From Planctomycetota bacterium (lineage in GTDB: Bacteria; Planctomycetota; Phycisphaerae; Phycisphaerales; UBA1924): a DNA stretch of 64,000 bases. The DNA is taken from positions 210,861-274,860 of the forward strand of contig JAFEBP010000005.1 of the NCBI GenBank assembly GCA_018242605.1. The letters run 5' to 3'. The notes under the pieces were generated by a model, which was given only the letters and a program-made list of their open reading frames with translations, ran no database searches and was not told where the DNA came from. Position 1 is the first letter of the stretch; the number at the start of each line of letters is the position of its first letter. Positions 17,523 to 26,374 of the stretch are shown here, piece after piece. The position numbers and the translations under genes were made by a program.

Positions 17523-19136
17523 TCAGTCCGGATAGCGTTTCGGAGAGTGGTCCACGCCGTGACAGGTCAAGTAGCATTCCCCCTGGAATCGGCCGGTATC
17601 TCTGAACTCCAGCCGCCCCGTCCTGCGGTCAGGGAACACGATGTTCGTGGCGAAGTTGATCAGGTTGCTGTTGCCCGTCGCGCTCCCTTGCGAGGAGGCG
17701 ATGCCGTGGGCGTCGTGGCAAGCCGAGCACGGTGTGCGCTTGTCCACGATGTGCTTTTTGTGCTCTGGGAACGAGCGGTCGTTCAATATGTTCGTCCGAT
17801 CGTGGCACTTGTAGCACAGGTCATACACCGAAGCGCTCTCGGAGATCCGGTCGGTCGTCTCGTACCGTGCCGCCAGCAGGCCCGGGAAGTTGGAACCGTG
17901 CGTGCCCGAAGGCCCCACGCCGCCGAACCGCCGGCTCGTCTCCGAAGCGTGGCAGTGAGAGCAATACATCACGCTCGTGGTCGTCCACGGAGCCTTGAGG
18001 CTTGGCACCTCGGAGTTGCGGCCCTGGGTCATCACCGGGTGGAACGACACCGCACCGGGCTCGAACTCCAGGCGGGTGTTGTTCTGGGTAATCCGTCGGC
18101 CGACGATGGGTTGGAGGTTCGAGCTGTCCGCGTGGCACTTGAAGCACACCTCATACTCCGCGGACGCCGCTGCCACCGGAGCGCCCGATCCGTTTGTTCC
18201 GGTGATCCGTCCGAAGTTGGGATGCACCGCTGTTGCGGTGCCCGATCCCGACGACATCGTGTGCGGGTCGTGGCAACTCGCGCAACTCGTGTGTTCGGCC
18301 GCGTTGCCGTTGGGGTCCACGGTGCTGTGCGTGTCGTGCGCGTTGACTTTGCGGAGTTCGTTCGCGATGTTCGCGGCTCGGGGCGTGTTTCCGTCGTGGC
18401 ACGAAAGGCACGTGTCGGAGATATTCGCGCGTTTCAGCAGGTACGGTCCGCTGGGCGCCGAGTGCGGCTGGTGGCACGCCGAGCAGGTGTTGTGGGCCGC
18501 GACGGTGGTCGTCCCCATCTGGTGGCACGAGGTGCACAACTGCGAGTTCTCATTACGCATCACCAGGAACTTGCTGTTGGCGTTGTTGTGCGCGTCGTGA
18601 CAGGTGGTGCACTGCAGTTCGGAGTTGGAATCCAGATGCACCGCCGCCGGCAACGACCCCGGGCTCCGCAGCTTCGCGTCCTTTGAAACTAGCGCGGAGT
18701 CGAAACGGAACGAGATCGGGTGGTCGTCCCGCAGGTCCGTTCCGATCCGGCCGTGGCCCTCCGGAAGAGTCGTCACACCGCCGGCCATCAGGATCGGTGA
18801 GTCCCGAGAGATGACATTGCCCAGCGCGATGGTGCCGTCATGGCACGAGAGGCACATCTTCGACGTGCCCGTGGGCTGCCCCGGCAGAGCGTCAAGCGAT
18901 CGGCTCGCGTACACCGTATACCCGTCTACCGGCATCGCTCGGTTCCAGAGCGGCTGCACCGGCGACGCGTTGTGCGGTGCGTGGCAGAAGATGCACACCT
19001 CGCTCTCGCTCACCGCCCGGATGGTCCCCGGTCCCCCCGCCGACAGATTGTGCGGACTGTTGACAACACCCGTCGGCTGCCCCGCCGCTCCGGCGACGAA
19101 AACCGTCAGTCCCACGCTCAGGCCGGCCCGCTTCAC
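17523..19136 (-). CDS. Exported 12-heme cytochrome c, candidate outer-face terminal cytochrome
   Basis: 537 residues. Start is GTG overlapping the preceding stop (GTGA); it gives a clean signal peptide, whereas the 30 residues upstream in the same frame lie inside the NHL gene. Eleven CXXCH motifs plus one CX3CH (CYLTCH) give 12 hemes. The N-terminal ~190 residues repeat the architecture of the separate tetraheme proteins (CxxCHxPHN, then LWN, then CLSCHDGTIAL, then GTDLRDDHPI, then CTTCHDAHN, then LCTSCH). The spacing between hemes is wider in the second half, with Ser/Thr/Gly-rich loops, as in surface cytochromes. It is last in an operon with an outer-membrane barrel and a pentaheme lipoprotein, so it is the best candidate for the extracellular-facing cytochrome. 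There is no lipobox. Confidence 0.85.
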   Translation of the reverse strand: MKRAGLSVGLTVFVAGAAGQPTGVVNSPHNLSAGGPGTIRAVSESEVCIFCHAPHNASPVQPLWNRAMPVDGYTVYASRSLDALPGQPTGTSKMCLSCHDGTIALGNVISRDSPILMAGGVTTLPEGHGRIGTDLRDDHPISFRFDSALVSKDAKLRSPGSLPAAVHLDSNSELQCTTCHDAHNNANSKFLVMRNENSQLCTSCHQMGTTTVAAHNTCSACHQPHSAPSGPYLLKRANISDTCLSCHDGNTPRAANIANELRKVNAHDTHSTVDPNGNAAEHTSCASCHDPHTMSSGSGTATAVHPNFGRITGTNGSGAPVAAASAEYEVCFKCHADSSNLQPIVGRRITQNNTRLEFEPGAVSFHPVMTQGRNSEVPSLKAPWTTTSVMYCSHCHASETSRRFGGVGPSGTHGSNFPGLLAARYETTDRISESASVYDLCYKCHDRTNILNDRSFPEHKKHIVDKRTPCSACHDAHGIASSQGSATGNSNLINFATNIVFPDRRTGRLEFRDTGRFQGECYLTCHGVDHSPKRYPD

Positions 19137-20194
19137 GGTGTTGCTCCAGGGCCGATGAACTGGAATACCTGCACCCGGCTGTTGTACGAATCCGCGATCC
19201 ATATTCTTCCTCCTGCATCGGCGCAAATGCCCGCGGGCAGCCAGAACTCCCCGGGGCCGCGGCCCTCTCTCCCGAACGACATCAGGAGTCTTCCGTCCAG
19301 ATCGAACAGCTGGACCGCTTCGAAGTTCGCATCCACCACGTACAGGTGGTCGAGCCGGTCGACCGTTACTCCCTTGGGTTGGGAGAAATACCCCGGCAGA
19401 TCCCCCTTCGTGCCGAACTGTGAGATCGGGCGTAGATCCGCGCTGAGCATCTGCACCCGGAAGTTCAGAGAGTCAGACACAAACAAGTGTCCCCTGCTGT
19501 CAAACGTCAGGTTGGTCGGAAAGTTGAACTGCCCTAACCCCGCTCCGCGTTCACCAACCCGGCGCTCAACCGCGCCCTCCGCGCTCAGCACAACGATCTG
19601 ATGCGACGCCGCGTCGGCCACCATGATCCTGCCTGATGCGGCTTCCACCACCAATCCTGCCGGACGCCTCAGCTCACCTTCTCCGAGAAGACCCGTGAAC
19701 TTGCCCGATTGATCAAACACGAACACCGCCGCGGCGAGCGAGTCGGCGACAAGCACCCTGCCGCTCGGCCGGCTTGAGTCAAAGGCCACAGCGACCGGGG
19801 ACGCGAAAGTCGGGGAGCCCTTCGGAGGACGCCACACCTGGTAGGTTCGCTTCGCCAGATCGAACACATGCACACCCTGAACGCCGGGATCGGCGACGAA
19901 GAGCCGATCCCCCCCGTCCCTGCAGACCCCCATCGGGCTCACCATCGCGCGGGGCGGGTCCTCGCCGACGAGAAAGTCGTGGAACGCGGCACCGAATCCT
20001 TTGCCGGCTTTCAGATCCGCGTCGGTACGAATCTCACCGACGTACGCGATGCGCGGTTCGTCGGGCGGGGACGGCCATCTGTGGGAGGTGTTGGCCGGAT
20101 CGAAGATCACCCCCGGCGGCGAGCCGCACCCGGCAAGCGTCCACGCCGCCGCCAGGCCGCCGAGCGTGAGGATGATGGGTCGGATGGTGCTCAT
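19133..20194 (-). CDS. NHL-repeat six-bladed beta-propeller lipoprotein (first copy)
   Basis: 353 residues. The lipobox LAGC follows a short signal helix. After the opening PPDEPRIAYVGEI, about six NHL repeats follow (for example GVCRDGGDRLFVADPGVQGVHVFD and FPTNLTFDSRGHLFVSDS in pieces), a propeller typical of protein-protein contacts. The second NHL gene of the operon starts its propeller in the same way (FPDEPRMQFLRSF), so the two are paralogs. It lies between the barrel gene (15-base gap) and the terminal cytochrome (4-base overlap). NHL lipoproteins accompany several porin-cytochrome clusters in other phyla; a structural or assembly role at the outer membrane is inferred. No heme motif is present. 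Confidence 0.85.
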   Translation of the reverse strand: MSTIRPIILTLGGLAAAWTLAGCGSPPGVIFDPANTSHRWPSPPDEPRIAYVGEIRTDADLKAGKGFGAAFHDFLVGEDPPRAMVSPMGVCRDGGDRLFVADPGVQGVHVFDLAKRTYQVWRPPKGSPTFASPVAVAFDSSRPSGRVLVADSLAAAVFVFDQSGKFTGLLGEGELRRPAGLVVEAASGRIMVADAASHQIVVLSAEGAVERRVGERGAGLGQFNFPTNLTFDSRGHLFVSDSLNFRVQMLSADLRPISQFGTKGDLPGYFSQPKGVTVDRLDHLYVVDANFEAVQLFDLDGRLLMSFGREGRGPGEFWLPAGICADAGGRIWIADSYNSRVQVFQFIGPGATP

Positions 20195-20209
20195 GGTGCG
20201 GGATGCTCT

Positions 20210-22237
20210 TCAGAAATCGCGGCGCAAGCCCAACTCGAACATCTGGGAGGTCTGGTCGGACGTATCGGAAGTGAGGAACGAGTTGGTGAACTCACCGAAC
20301 ACGGAGGTCTGGCGGTACTTCCAGCGAAATCCGACGTGCTGCTCAAACCCGTCCGAGTTGCCCGAGAGATCGTCCTGCTCGTTTCGATACTCCAAGCGTA
20401 GGTTAAAGAAGAAATTGTCCATCAGCCTTTGCTCCCAGCGTGCCGAAGCCCGAAGGAACTGCGTCGTGTTTTCCGGGTTGCTGTAGTCAATCAGGTCGTA
20501 CGAGACATCAGCGGTGACCAACGATCCCGGCCCAAGGGCGAGGTCGTAGATCGCCTGAAGGCGAGTCGTATCGTACGGATTGACGTTGCTCTCGCGCTTT
20601 TCCTGCTCGGCCCGGAGCGTCAGGCCGCCTCGCCGGTAGTCAACGCCGTAGAGAAGCACCTGCGTGTTGTCGAGCACAATCTGGGATGGGTCCTTCGCGT
20701 CCACGTGGTTGTCCCGCGTGCGGTAACTTGTGTAGACCGATAGGCCCTCCATGAACGTTTCCGTGAACGTATAGCGGAAGTTGATGCTGGTATCGAGCGT
20801 GTTGATGTTGTTGGCCTGCTCGGGACCGACGTCATAATCGAACAGCAGCGTCTGGCCGTCGACGATGCCGCGGCCGGCGACGATCCTCACCTCGGCCCTG
20901 TCCGGAAAGTACTGAACCGTGAAATCCGTGTTCTCTATGTAGGTCGGGAACCCGCCCAAGCCGGTCATCCTGACGGACCCCTCGACGATGTTCCGACGAG
21001 AGAGCACGATCGGGAACGGATCGCTGAAGGTGTGGGGTTCGTCAATGACCGAGATCGTGCTGCCCTGCTCGCTGTTCTGCTGGAAGTTCATCCCCGCGCC
21101 GACCGTGGAGTCGAATCGGCCTTTGGGCACGAGCTTCGTGTACTCCAACTGTCCGTTAAAAAAGATGTCGCTGCTGTCAAAGTTCTCCGAGGTGGTGAAG
21201 TACTGCCCGCCGACAGTGCCGTTGCTCACCAGGCTATCGAACAGCTTGTGGCGAATGTTCGCTTCGCCCCTGCCCAGGGTCTGGTCGGAGTCGTCGCGTG
21301 AGATCCGCTCGACCGTGGTGTTGTAGCGGGTCTCGAGGCGGTCGCTGTGAGTCAGCAGGAGCTGCTCGTCCCAACGCAGTGTCTGGTATGGGAAGTTGCC
21401 CGTTTCCTCGTAGTACCGCAGGAACGACCGAAGCTGATTGCTCCCCTGCGTACCGAAGGTGTATGTGTCGGTGAGAAGGCCGTCGTGACGATCCCGATCG
21501 TTGGTGAACGTCGTTCCCTGAGTTTCCTGAATCTGATCGAACGTGTAGTTGACGTCGAGCTTGTTGTTCGCGCTGACGAAGATGTTGCTCTGGATCGCCG
21601 CCGTATTCTGCACAAGAGTGGAGTCGAACTGTCCGAGAGGGCTGGACTGGTTGTAGTCCAGGTGGAACACGCGGATGGTGGTGGGGGCCACCGTTGACCG
21701 AATGTTGCTGACAATGCCCGTCTCGTTCGTCAGGGCGTCGATCGTCCCGGTGAACGGCTGGTCGATCAACGATTCGTCGCGGCGCGTATACACGCTGGTG
21801 GGCACAAAGCTGTTGGCCAGGATCAGCGCGTTGAGGTTGTAGAGGTCGGTGAAGTTCGACTCGTGGGTATTGCTCTGAGTGCTGTCGCTGTCCAGGAACC
21901 GATCCTCAAGCCCCAGCTGCGCTGTCCCCGTGAAGTCGATCAGGTTCTTGTGCCCGATGTACAACTCGGTCGTCAGGTCGAAATACTCGCGTTGACGAAG
22001 TTCCCGGTCGTTCAGGTCGGGCAATCCATCTTGGCGGAGCTGATCGTTGCGATACCGAGTGTTGACCTCGATCGCAGCGCCGAAGCTCTTGAGTTCGAAC
22101 GCCCGCCACTTTTCCTTATTCTCGCCGACAATTACCGGCCCTTCGTCCGCCTGCGTATTCGATTGCGCCAGGGCGGCTCGGCCCGCGGCGGCGAAGACCG
22201 CTGCGGCGAGCACGACTTGACGGCGACGGCTTGTCAC
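20210..22237 (-). CDS. Outer-membrane beta-barrel protein, candidate conduit porin
   Basis: 675 residues with a signal peptide ending ALAQ. Beyond ~60 residues the sequence is a run of alternating amphipathic strands with aromatic girdle residues, separated by turns and polar loops rich in Asp/Asn/Ser/Thr. It ends in LGLRRDF, the C-terminal Phe recognised by the BAM machinery. By length it could form a barrel of well over 20 strands, as in porins that sheathe multiheme cytochromes (MtrB, OmbB, ExtB classes), but it lacks the MtrB N-terminal CXXC. Its neighbours on both sides encode cytochromes and NHL lipoproteins, with 6- and 15-base gaps. There is no plug or TonB box. Conduit function is inferred from context. 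Confidence 0.8.
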   Translation of the reverse strand: MTSRRRQVVLAAAVFAAAGRAALAQSNTQADEGPVIVGENKEKWRAFELKSFGAAIEVNTRYRNDQLRQDGLPDLNDRELRQREYFDLTTELYIGHKNLIDFTGTAQLGLEDRFLDSDSTQSNTHESNFTDLYNLNALILANSFVPTSVYTRRDESLIDQPFTGTIDALTNETGIVSNIRSTVAPTTIRVFHLDYNQSSPLGQFDSTLVQNTAAIQSNIFVSANNKLDVNYTFDQIQETQGTTFTNDRDRHDGLLTDTYTFGTQGSNQLRSFLRYYEETGNFPYQTLRWDEQLLLTHSDRLETRYNTTVERISRDDSDQTLGRGEANIRHKLFDSLVSNGTVGGQYFTTSENFDSSDIFFNGQLEYTKLVPKGRFDSTVGAGMNFQQNSEQGSTISVIDEPHTFSDPFPIVLSRRNIVEGSVRMTGLGGFPTYIENTDFTVQYFPDRAEVRIVAGRGIVDGQTLLFDYDVGPEQANNINTLDTSINFRYTFTETFMEGLSVYTSYRTRDNHVDAKDPSQIVLDNTQVLLYGVDYRRGGLTLRAEQEKRESNVNPYDTTRLQAIYDLALGPGSLVTADVSYDLIDYSNPENTTQFLRASARWEQRLMDNFFFNLRLEYRNEQDDLSGNSDGFEQHVGFRWKYRQTSVFGEFTNSFLTSDTSDQTSQMFELGLRRDF

Positions 22238-22243
22238 GTGTGC

Positions 22244-22852
22244 TTATTTCTCCGCCGGGGCTTTGGAGTTGTCCGCTTTCCCCGGCCGCAACTGGTACCG
22301 CTCGGTCCCGCCATGCCCGAAGTGGCATTCCAGGCACGCCCGCGACTCTTCAGCGTGCGCCGGCACGCGCGAAGCGTCCAGAATCGCCGACGTGTGGCAT
22401 TGCATGCAAAGCTTGCGATCAGGTTCCTTGATCAAGTGCGGCTGGGAAGCGTCGTGGGGTGAATGGCACCACAGACACGCCACCGCTGCCACCGGGCCGT
22501 GCATCCGCGGATACTCCGTTGGGATCTTCTCATGACACTTGAGGCACAGGGCCGAACTCTCCTTGTTCAGCCGCTTGCCGGTGTTATGGCACTCGTCGCA
22601 CTTTTCCTGGGCATACGGAGGGTGCACCGAGACGATCGTCTCTTTCCGAGGCTGCCCGTCCGCCGGAGCGTCCGTGGCATCCACCGGCACCGGAACGCCG
22701 TCGAAGAACCGGCTCAGCATTTTGTAGTTGTCTTTGGTCACGGTGCACCCGGACCATGTTCCCGCCAGGGCGATCGCAAGAAGCAGCACACCGGCCGCAA
22801 AGCGTCCCTGCGCTCTGCGACGCTTCGGGGCTTGAAAAGGTGAGGGCTGCAT
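22244..22852 (-). CDS. Pentaheme c-type cytochrome lipoprotein
   Basis: 202 residues. After a charged start and one hydrophobic helix the lipobox is TWSGC. Five CXXCH motifs follow (CDECH, CLKCH, CLWCH, CMQCH, CLECH) in about 110 residues, spaced like doubled-CXXCH cytochromes. The chosen ATG lies 14 bases after the upstream stop; 74 further codons are open upstream but overlap the NHL gene and show no signal. Lipidation would place it on the outer membrane, and the next gene 6 bases downstream encodes the barrel. It therefore fits the cytochrome that plugs the porin from the periplasmic side (role of MtrA/OmaB). It is smaller than those proteins (8-10 hemes), so it may work with others. Confidence 0.85.
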   Translation of the reverse strand: MQPSPFQAPKRRRAQGRFAAGVLLLAIALAGTWSGCTVTKDNYKMLSRFFDGVPVPVDATDAPADGQPRKETIVSVHPPYAQEKCDECHNTGKRLNKESSALCLKCHEKIPTEYPRMHGPVAAVACLWCHSPHDASQPHLIKEPDRKLCMQCHTSAILDASRVPAHAEESRACLECHFGHGGTERYQLRPGKADNSKAPAEK

Positions 22853-22866
22853 GGATGAGTGTCGGA

Positions 22867-24192
22867 TCACTTCTTTGGATTGGCGGGCTGGGCCGGCTTG
22901 GCCGGAACCGTGTCGATGGACTTTGGTGGTTGCGTATCGTCCGGCTCTTGAGGTGACGCGCTGCCGTCGTCCGGAAGCGTTCCCACCGCCTGTTGCAGTT
23001 TGAGCCGATCCTCCGACATCCCCGTACCCGATGACACCGGCGCTGCTACCGATGCCAGTTGCTGCGCTGTCCATCCCTGTTTGAGCTGTCCCAGTGCGTA
23101 CACCGACACCTTGTTTGGACCGAACTGGTTCGTGACGAGCACGAGCCGCTTGGCGGTGAAGCCCGGATGAATCGTGTCCTTGAACAGGTCCAGGCCTTCG
23201 TCCGTCACGGTGATGCCTGCCGGCATGTCCATCGACCCGGGGAAGTTGCCTGAAGCGCCAAAGGCCATCAGCACCTGCTGTTTGTCGTCGAACATCTGCA
23301 CGTTCTGAAACGCCGCGTCCACGATGTACTGGATCCCGTCTGAATCCACGGCGATGTGCTTGGGACGCGCGAACGCGCCCGGGTGGTCACCCAACTTGCC
23401 CATGGTGGACAGAAACTTGCCATCGGGCGAGAACTTCTGCACCCGGCACGCCATCATGTCGGCGACGTACACGTTGCCGACCTTGTCCGTCGCGACGCCC
23501 AGCGGCACCCTGAACTGGCCCTCCCCGTCGCCGACGGTGCCGATGGTCCCGACCCGCTTGCCGCTGAGCCGGTCGAACACCACCACCGACTGCCCGGCCA
23601 GATCACACGCGTACAGACGATCGCCATGCACCGCGAGCGCCACAGGCTTGAACTTCTCGAAACCGTACGCGGTGGAGTACCTCTCACCGGCGTCGTAGAC
23701 CATGATCGAACCTCGTTCGTTGTCGGCGACGTAGATCGTGCCGTCATCCGCCACCGTGACCGCGACCGGGTGGTTGAGGCGGTTGACGCCCGACACCCCG
23801 ATCAGCCGAGTCTGCTTCTTCTTGAGGTCCAGCACGACCAGCGATTGCCCGCGGATATCACAGACGTAGATGTTGGAGCCCTTCATCGCGACCCCGTAGG
23901 GCTTGTTGATCGTCGCTGTCTTTTCAACTTCCTTGCCGAAAACGACCTTCTCCAGGGCCGAGGTCTGCGACGGGCTCACATCGTCACTGGACCCGAACGA
24001 ACGCAGGAACTGCATCCTGGGTTCATCCGGAAAGATGGGCCAGAACGCGTACGAGCCCGAGACAGTGGTATTCGCGGCGGCGGAATCGACGCCTTTTCCC
24101 GGGGCACCGCAACCGGGGATGGCCAGGAGCGATACCGCGGCAGTCAGGGCGAGGGCAAACGTGGTATTCCGGGCGGGGAGGCGGTATTTCAT
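22867..24192 (-). CDS. NHL-repeat beta-propeller lipoprotein (second copy), first gene of the conduit operon
   Basis: 441 residues. The lipobox AIPGC is followed by a short Ala/Ser/Thr segment and the FPDEPRMQFL opening shared with the other NHL protein. Six NHL-type blades follow (PYGVAMKGSNIYVCD, HPVAVTVADDGTIYVAD, VPLGVATDKVGNVYVAD and so on). The C-terminal ~75 residues form a Pro/Asp-rich tail, probably disordered. It heads the five-gene operon that continues with the pentaheme lipoprotein, barrel, NHL protein and 12-heme cytochrome; all gaps are 15 bases or less. A sigma-54-like site lies 53 bases upstream. Expected location is the periplasmic face of the outer membrane or the cell surface. 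Confidence 0.85.
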   Translation of the reverse strand: MKYRLPARNTTFALALTAAVSLLAIPGCGAPGKGVDSAAANTTVSGSYAFWPIFPDEPRMQFLRSFGSSDDVSPSQTSALEKVVFGKEVEKTATINKPYGVAMKGSNIYVCDIRGQSLVVLDLKKKQTRLIGVSGVNRLNHPVAVTVADDGTIYVADNERGSIMVYDAGERYSTAYGFEKFKPVALAVHGDRLYACDLAGQSVVVFDRLSGKRVGTIGTVGDGEGQFRVPLGVATDKVGNVYVADMMACRVQKFSPDGKFLSTMGKLGDHPGAFARPKHIAVDSDGIQYIVDAAFQNVQMFDDKQQVLMAFGASGNFPGSMDMPAGITVTDEGLDLFKDTIHPGFTAKRLVLVTNQFGPNKVSVYALGQLKQGWTAQQLASVAAPVSSGTGMSEDRLKLQQAVGTLPDDGSASPQEPDDTQPPKSIDTVPAKPAQPANPKK

Positions 24193-24244
24193 GAGTGTTC
24201 TCTTGCTCGGCTAACTCAGTGTCAGGTCCGCAGATTAGCACTGT

Positions 24245-24260
24245 AACAAACGGAGTGCCA
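24245..24260 (-). promoter_or_regulatory. Weak sigma-54-like promoter for the conduit operon
   Basis: Minus-strand TGGCACTCCGTTTGTT: perfect TGGCAC at -24, but -12 reads TTGTT instead of TTGCA, so the conserved C is lost. Spacing (GG-N10-GT) and position, 53 bases before the NHL start, match the other sites of the locus. It may be a low-activity member of the same regulon. Confidence 0.45.
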
Positions 24261-24373
24261 GTCGCCGCCGGGGCCGTTTGTCCCCTCTCGGGAGGGCCGT
24301 GCCTGTGGACTATCAACGAGCCGCGACATGCAGGAACTTCGTCGCTGGGGCGGCATGCGCGGATTGGAATGAC

Positions 24374-24403
24374 AACGCCCCGCACAGTCTGGTGCGGGGC
24401 GTT
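24374..24403. terminator. Hairpin after the first tetraheme cytochrome gene
   Basis: A 12-bp perfect stem AACGCCCCGCAC with a 6-base loop, 28 bases after the tetraheme stop on the minus strand. It lacks a T run. A near-identical stem follows the second tetraheme gene, so gene and terminator were duplicated together. Confidence 0.65.
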
Positions 24404-24431
24404 GGGCGTACTTCGTTGAATCCTGAAGGGC

Positions 24432-25070
24432 TTACTTGATGTGGCAAGTCAAGCACAGCGCGCTGGAGGCGTTGCTGAAGCGGAGCATGTGCCCGTAGTT
24501 GCCGGCGTTGTGGACCGTGTGGCACGTGGTGCAGCCCACCGTGTACTTGACGGTGCCGTTGTCATTCCACGGACGCAGACCAACTTTCTGTGTGCCGGTG
24601 CCGACGGTGCGAGTCCCATAGGGGCCCGGCGCGCTTGGGTTGAGGCTGCCGGTTCGGCCCGCGTCGGGATACACCGAATCGGATCCGATCGGGTGATCGT
24701 TGCGCAGATCGGTGCCGATGTTGCCACCAGGGCCGATGAAGTTGGTGCCGGTCATGCCTCCGAAGCTGTCCAAGGCCACCGTGCCGTCGTGGCAACCCAG
24801 GCACATCCGGCTGCGCGAGTCGATGTTGAGTTCGGCCGTGCCCGTGCCCCCCTCGAACATCTGGTAGGTGGCGTTGGTCAACGCGTGATTCCAGAGGAAC
24901 CCGATGTCGACATTGCTGTTGTGGGGAGTGTGGCAGGGCAGGCAGATCTCGCCCCGAGACCAACCGTATGTACTGAAGTTGTGACGCGAAGTCGAAATCT
25001 GTGCCTGGGCAGAAGCCCCAGCCATCGCGACCACCGCGAGCACACCGAGGAATTGAGTCCTTGCGTTCAT
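24432..25070 (-). CDS. Periplasmic tetraheme cytochrome c, copy A
   Basis: 212 residues with a clean signal peptide ending ASAQAQ. Four hemes: CLPCHTPHN, CLGCHDGTVAL, CTTCHTVHN and a last CLTCH two residues from the C-terminus. The middle part has GTDLRNDHPIG, with histidines likely to be distal ligands. It is about 80% identical by eye to copy B just upstream and matches the N-terminal module of the 12-heme conduit cytochrome. Size and lack of an anchor suggest a soluble shuttle between the NapC-like protein and the outer membrane. It has its own perfect sigma-54 promoter, an AAGGGA ribosome site and its own 3' hairpin, so it is transcribed alone. Confidence 0.88.
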   Translation of the reverse strand: MNARTQFLGVLAVVAMAGASAQAQISTSRHNFSTYGWSRGEICLPCHTPHNSNVDIGFLWNHALTNATYQMFEGGTGTAELNIDSRSRMCLGCHDGTVALDSFGGMTGTNFIGPGGNIGTDLRNDHPIGSDSVYPDAGRTGSLNPSAPGPYGTRTVGTGTQKVGLRPWNDNGTVKYTVGCTTCHTVHNAGNYGHMLRFSNASSALCLTCHIK

Positions 25071-25098
25071 GAGTGATTCCCTTTCTCACCTTGGCTTG

Positions 25099-25123
25099 GT
25101 ACAAGAGTTTCTGTAGCTTGTAC
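25099..25123. repeat. Inverted repeat in the leader of tetraheme copy A
   Basis: GTACAAG and CTTGTAC, 7-bp perfect arms 11 bases apart, 29 bases before the ATG and downstream of the sigma-54 promoter. It would form a 5'-UTR hairpin or could be a regulator site. It is not conserved before copy B. Confidence 0.4.
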
Positions 25124-25173
25124 GAGTACGCCTTTCACCGATTAAAAAACCCAACGGGAGCGAACCAAAGCGG

Positions 25174-25189
25174 TGCAAAGTTCGTGCCA
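25174..25189 (-). promoter_or_regulatory. Sigma-54 promoter for tetraheme cytochrome A
   Basis: Minus-strand TGGCACGAACTTTGCA matches the RpoN consensus TGGCACG-N4-TTGCA at every conserved base. It lies about 105 bases upstream of the ATG. Confidence 0.8.
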
Positions 25190-25572
25190 CCAGGTCAGGC
25201 ACGACTCAGGCCGCAAAATCGCGGATTGTGCCATGATTGACGCGTTTTTTCCAGGCGTGATTCCGCCCGCGAGAATCCAACTCCCCGGGAGCATCTCACG
25301 AATGGAAGCGAGGGGCCGCAGTGGTTGGCTGATTGAGGACCATGGCGGGCGGACTTGCCGAGGTCCCCTCGTTGCCGTGACACCACGGGGTTTGATATTC
25401 GCAAGCCGTTGAAGTCGCCTTAAGCCTCCGGGCGACGTGTCACATCGCAATCTCATGGGCCCCCGCAAGGCCTGGCCGGAGCATCGTCGCGCCGCGCCCA
25501 AACCTCCGCAGCAACGTAGGAGCCGTGGGCACCCCGCCGACCGTTCACACAAATCACCGACTCAGAAAAAGA

Positions 25573-25611
25573 ACGCCCCGCATCGGGCTTTGAAAGCCGT
25601 GTGCGGGGCGT
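25573..25611 (-). terminator. Rho-independent terminator after tetraheme cytochrome B
   Basis: Outer stem ACGCCCCGCA / TGCGGGGCGT with an inner GGCTTT-type stem, followed on the minus strand by TTCTTTTT. It is 30 bases after the stop codon of copy B, and its outer stem matches the hairpin after copy A. Confidence 0.8.
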
Positions 25612-25640
25612 CGGGCGTGCAGTTCAGTTCTCTGCTGACC

Positions 25641-26273
25641 TTACTTGATGTGGCAGGTCAAGCACAGCGCGCTCGAAGCGTTGCTGAAGCGGAGCATGTG
25701 CCCGTAGTTGCCGCTGTTGTGGACGGTGTGGCAGGTGCTGCAGCCCACCACGTACTTCGTGGCGCCGCTGGGGTCAACCCAAGCCCGCAGGCGGAGCACC
25801 TGGGTTCCGGTACCCACGCGAGAGCCGCTGGCGTCGGTGGGGTTGTAGCCCGTGCTCGTTCCGCTGAGCGGATAGATCGCGTCGCTGCCGATCGGGTGGT
25901 CGTTGCGCAGATCGGTGCCGATGTTGCCGCCGGGGCCGATGAAGTTGGTGCCGGTCATGCCGCCGAAGCTGTCCAAGGCGACGGTGCCGTCGTGGCAACC
26001 AAGGCACATGCGGCTGCGTGAATCGATGTTCAACGCGGCCGTACCGGTGCCGCCTTCAAACATCTGGTACGTGGCGTTGGTCAAGGCGTGGTTCCACAGG
26101 AACCCGACATCGACGTTGGCGTTGTGCGGCGTATGGCACGGAAGGCAGATTTCGCCCCGTGACCAGCCGTACGAGCTGAAGTTGTGACGCGAAGTCGAGA
26201 TCTGAGCCTGAGCCGAAGCCCCAGCCATCGCGACTACTGCGAGCACGCTGAAGAGTTGAGTTTTTGCGTTCAT
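25641..26273 (-). CDS. Periplasmic tetraheme cytochrome c, copy B
   Basis: 210 residues. The signal peptide and first ~125 residues are almost identical to copy A; the two differ mainly between hemes 2 and 3 (the stretch after DHPIGSD). Heme sites are CLPCH, CLGCH, CSTCH and CLTCH, with the last again two residues from the end. It has its own sigma-54 promoter about 102 bases upstream, an AAGGGAG ribosome site and an intrinsic terminator. Tandem duplication with retained separate promoters suggests that dosage or slightly different partners matter. Proposed role: soluble periplasmic electron shuttle. Confidence 0.88.
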   Translation of the reverse strand: MNAKTQLFSVLAVVAMAGASAQAQISTSRHNFSSYGWSRGEICLPCHTPHNANVDVGFLWNHALTNATYQMFEGGTGTAALNIDSRSRMCLGCHDGTVALDSFGGMTGTNFIGPGGNIGTDLRNDHPIGSDAIYPLSGTSTGYNPTDASGSRVGTGTQVLRLRAWVDPSGATKYVVGCSTCHTVHNSGNYGHMLRFSNASSALCLTCHIK

Positions 26274-26374
26274 GACTGCTCCCTTTTCTCTCTTGGGTAT
26301 TTTTTGTATGCCGTGAGAACTCGAACGGGCACGCCCTCATTCGATCCAAGGATTCCAATCCTCTCCCAGTATAA

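Larger units (their letters stand above)
25071..25572. other. Non-coding leader and spacer between the two tetraheme genes
   Basis: About 500 bases with no convincing gene on either strand. It holds the leader inverted repeat (25099-25123), the sigma-54 promoter (25174-25189) and upstream GC palindromes, such as CTCCCCGGGAG near 25283, that might bind the activator. The rest shows nothing recognisable. Confidence 0.5.

Noticed and set aside
14620..19136. Nitrite reductase (NrfA), octaheme reductase or hydroxylamine oxidoreductase
   Set aside because: No CXXCK site, no matching heme count or catalytic-heme context. The heme order and anchor fit electron carriers instead.
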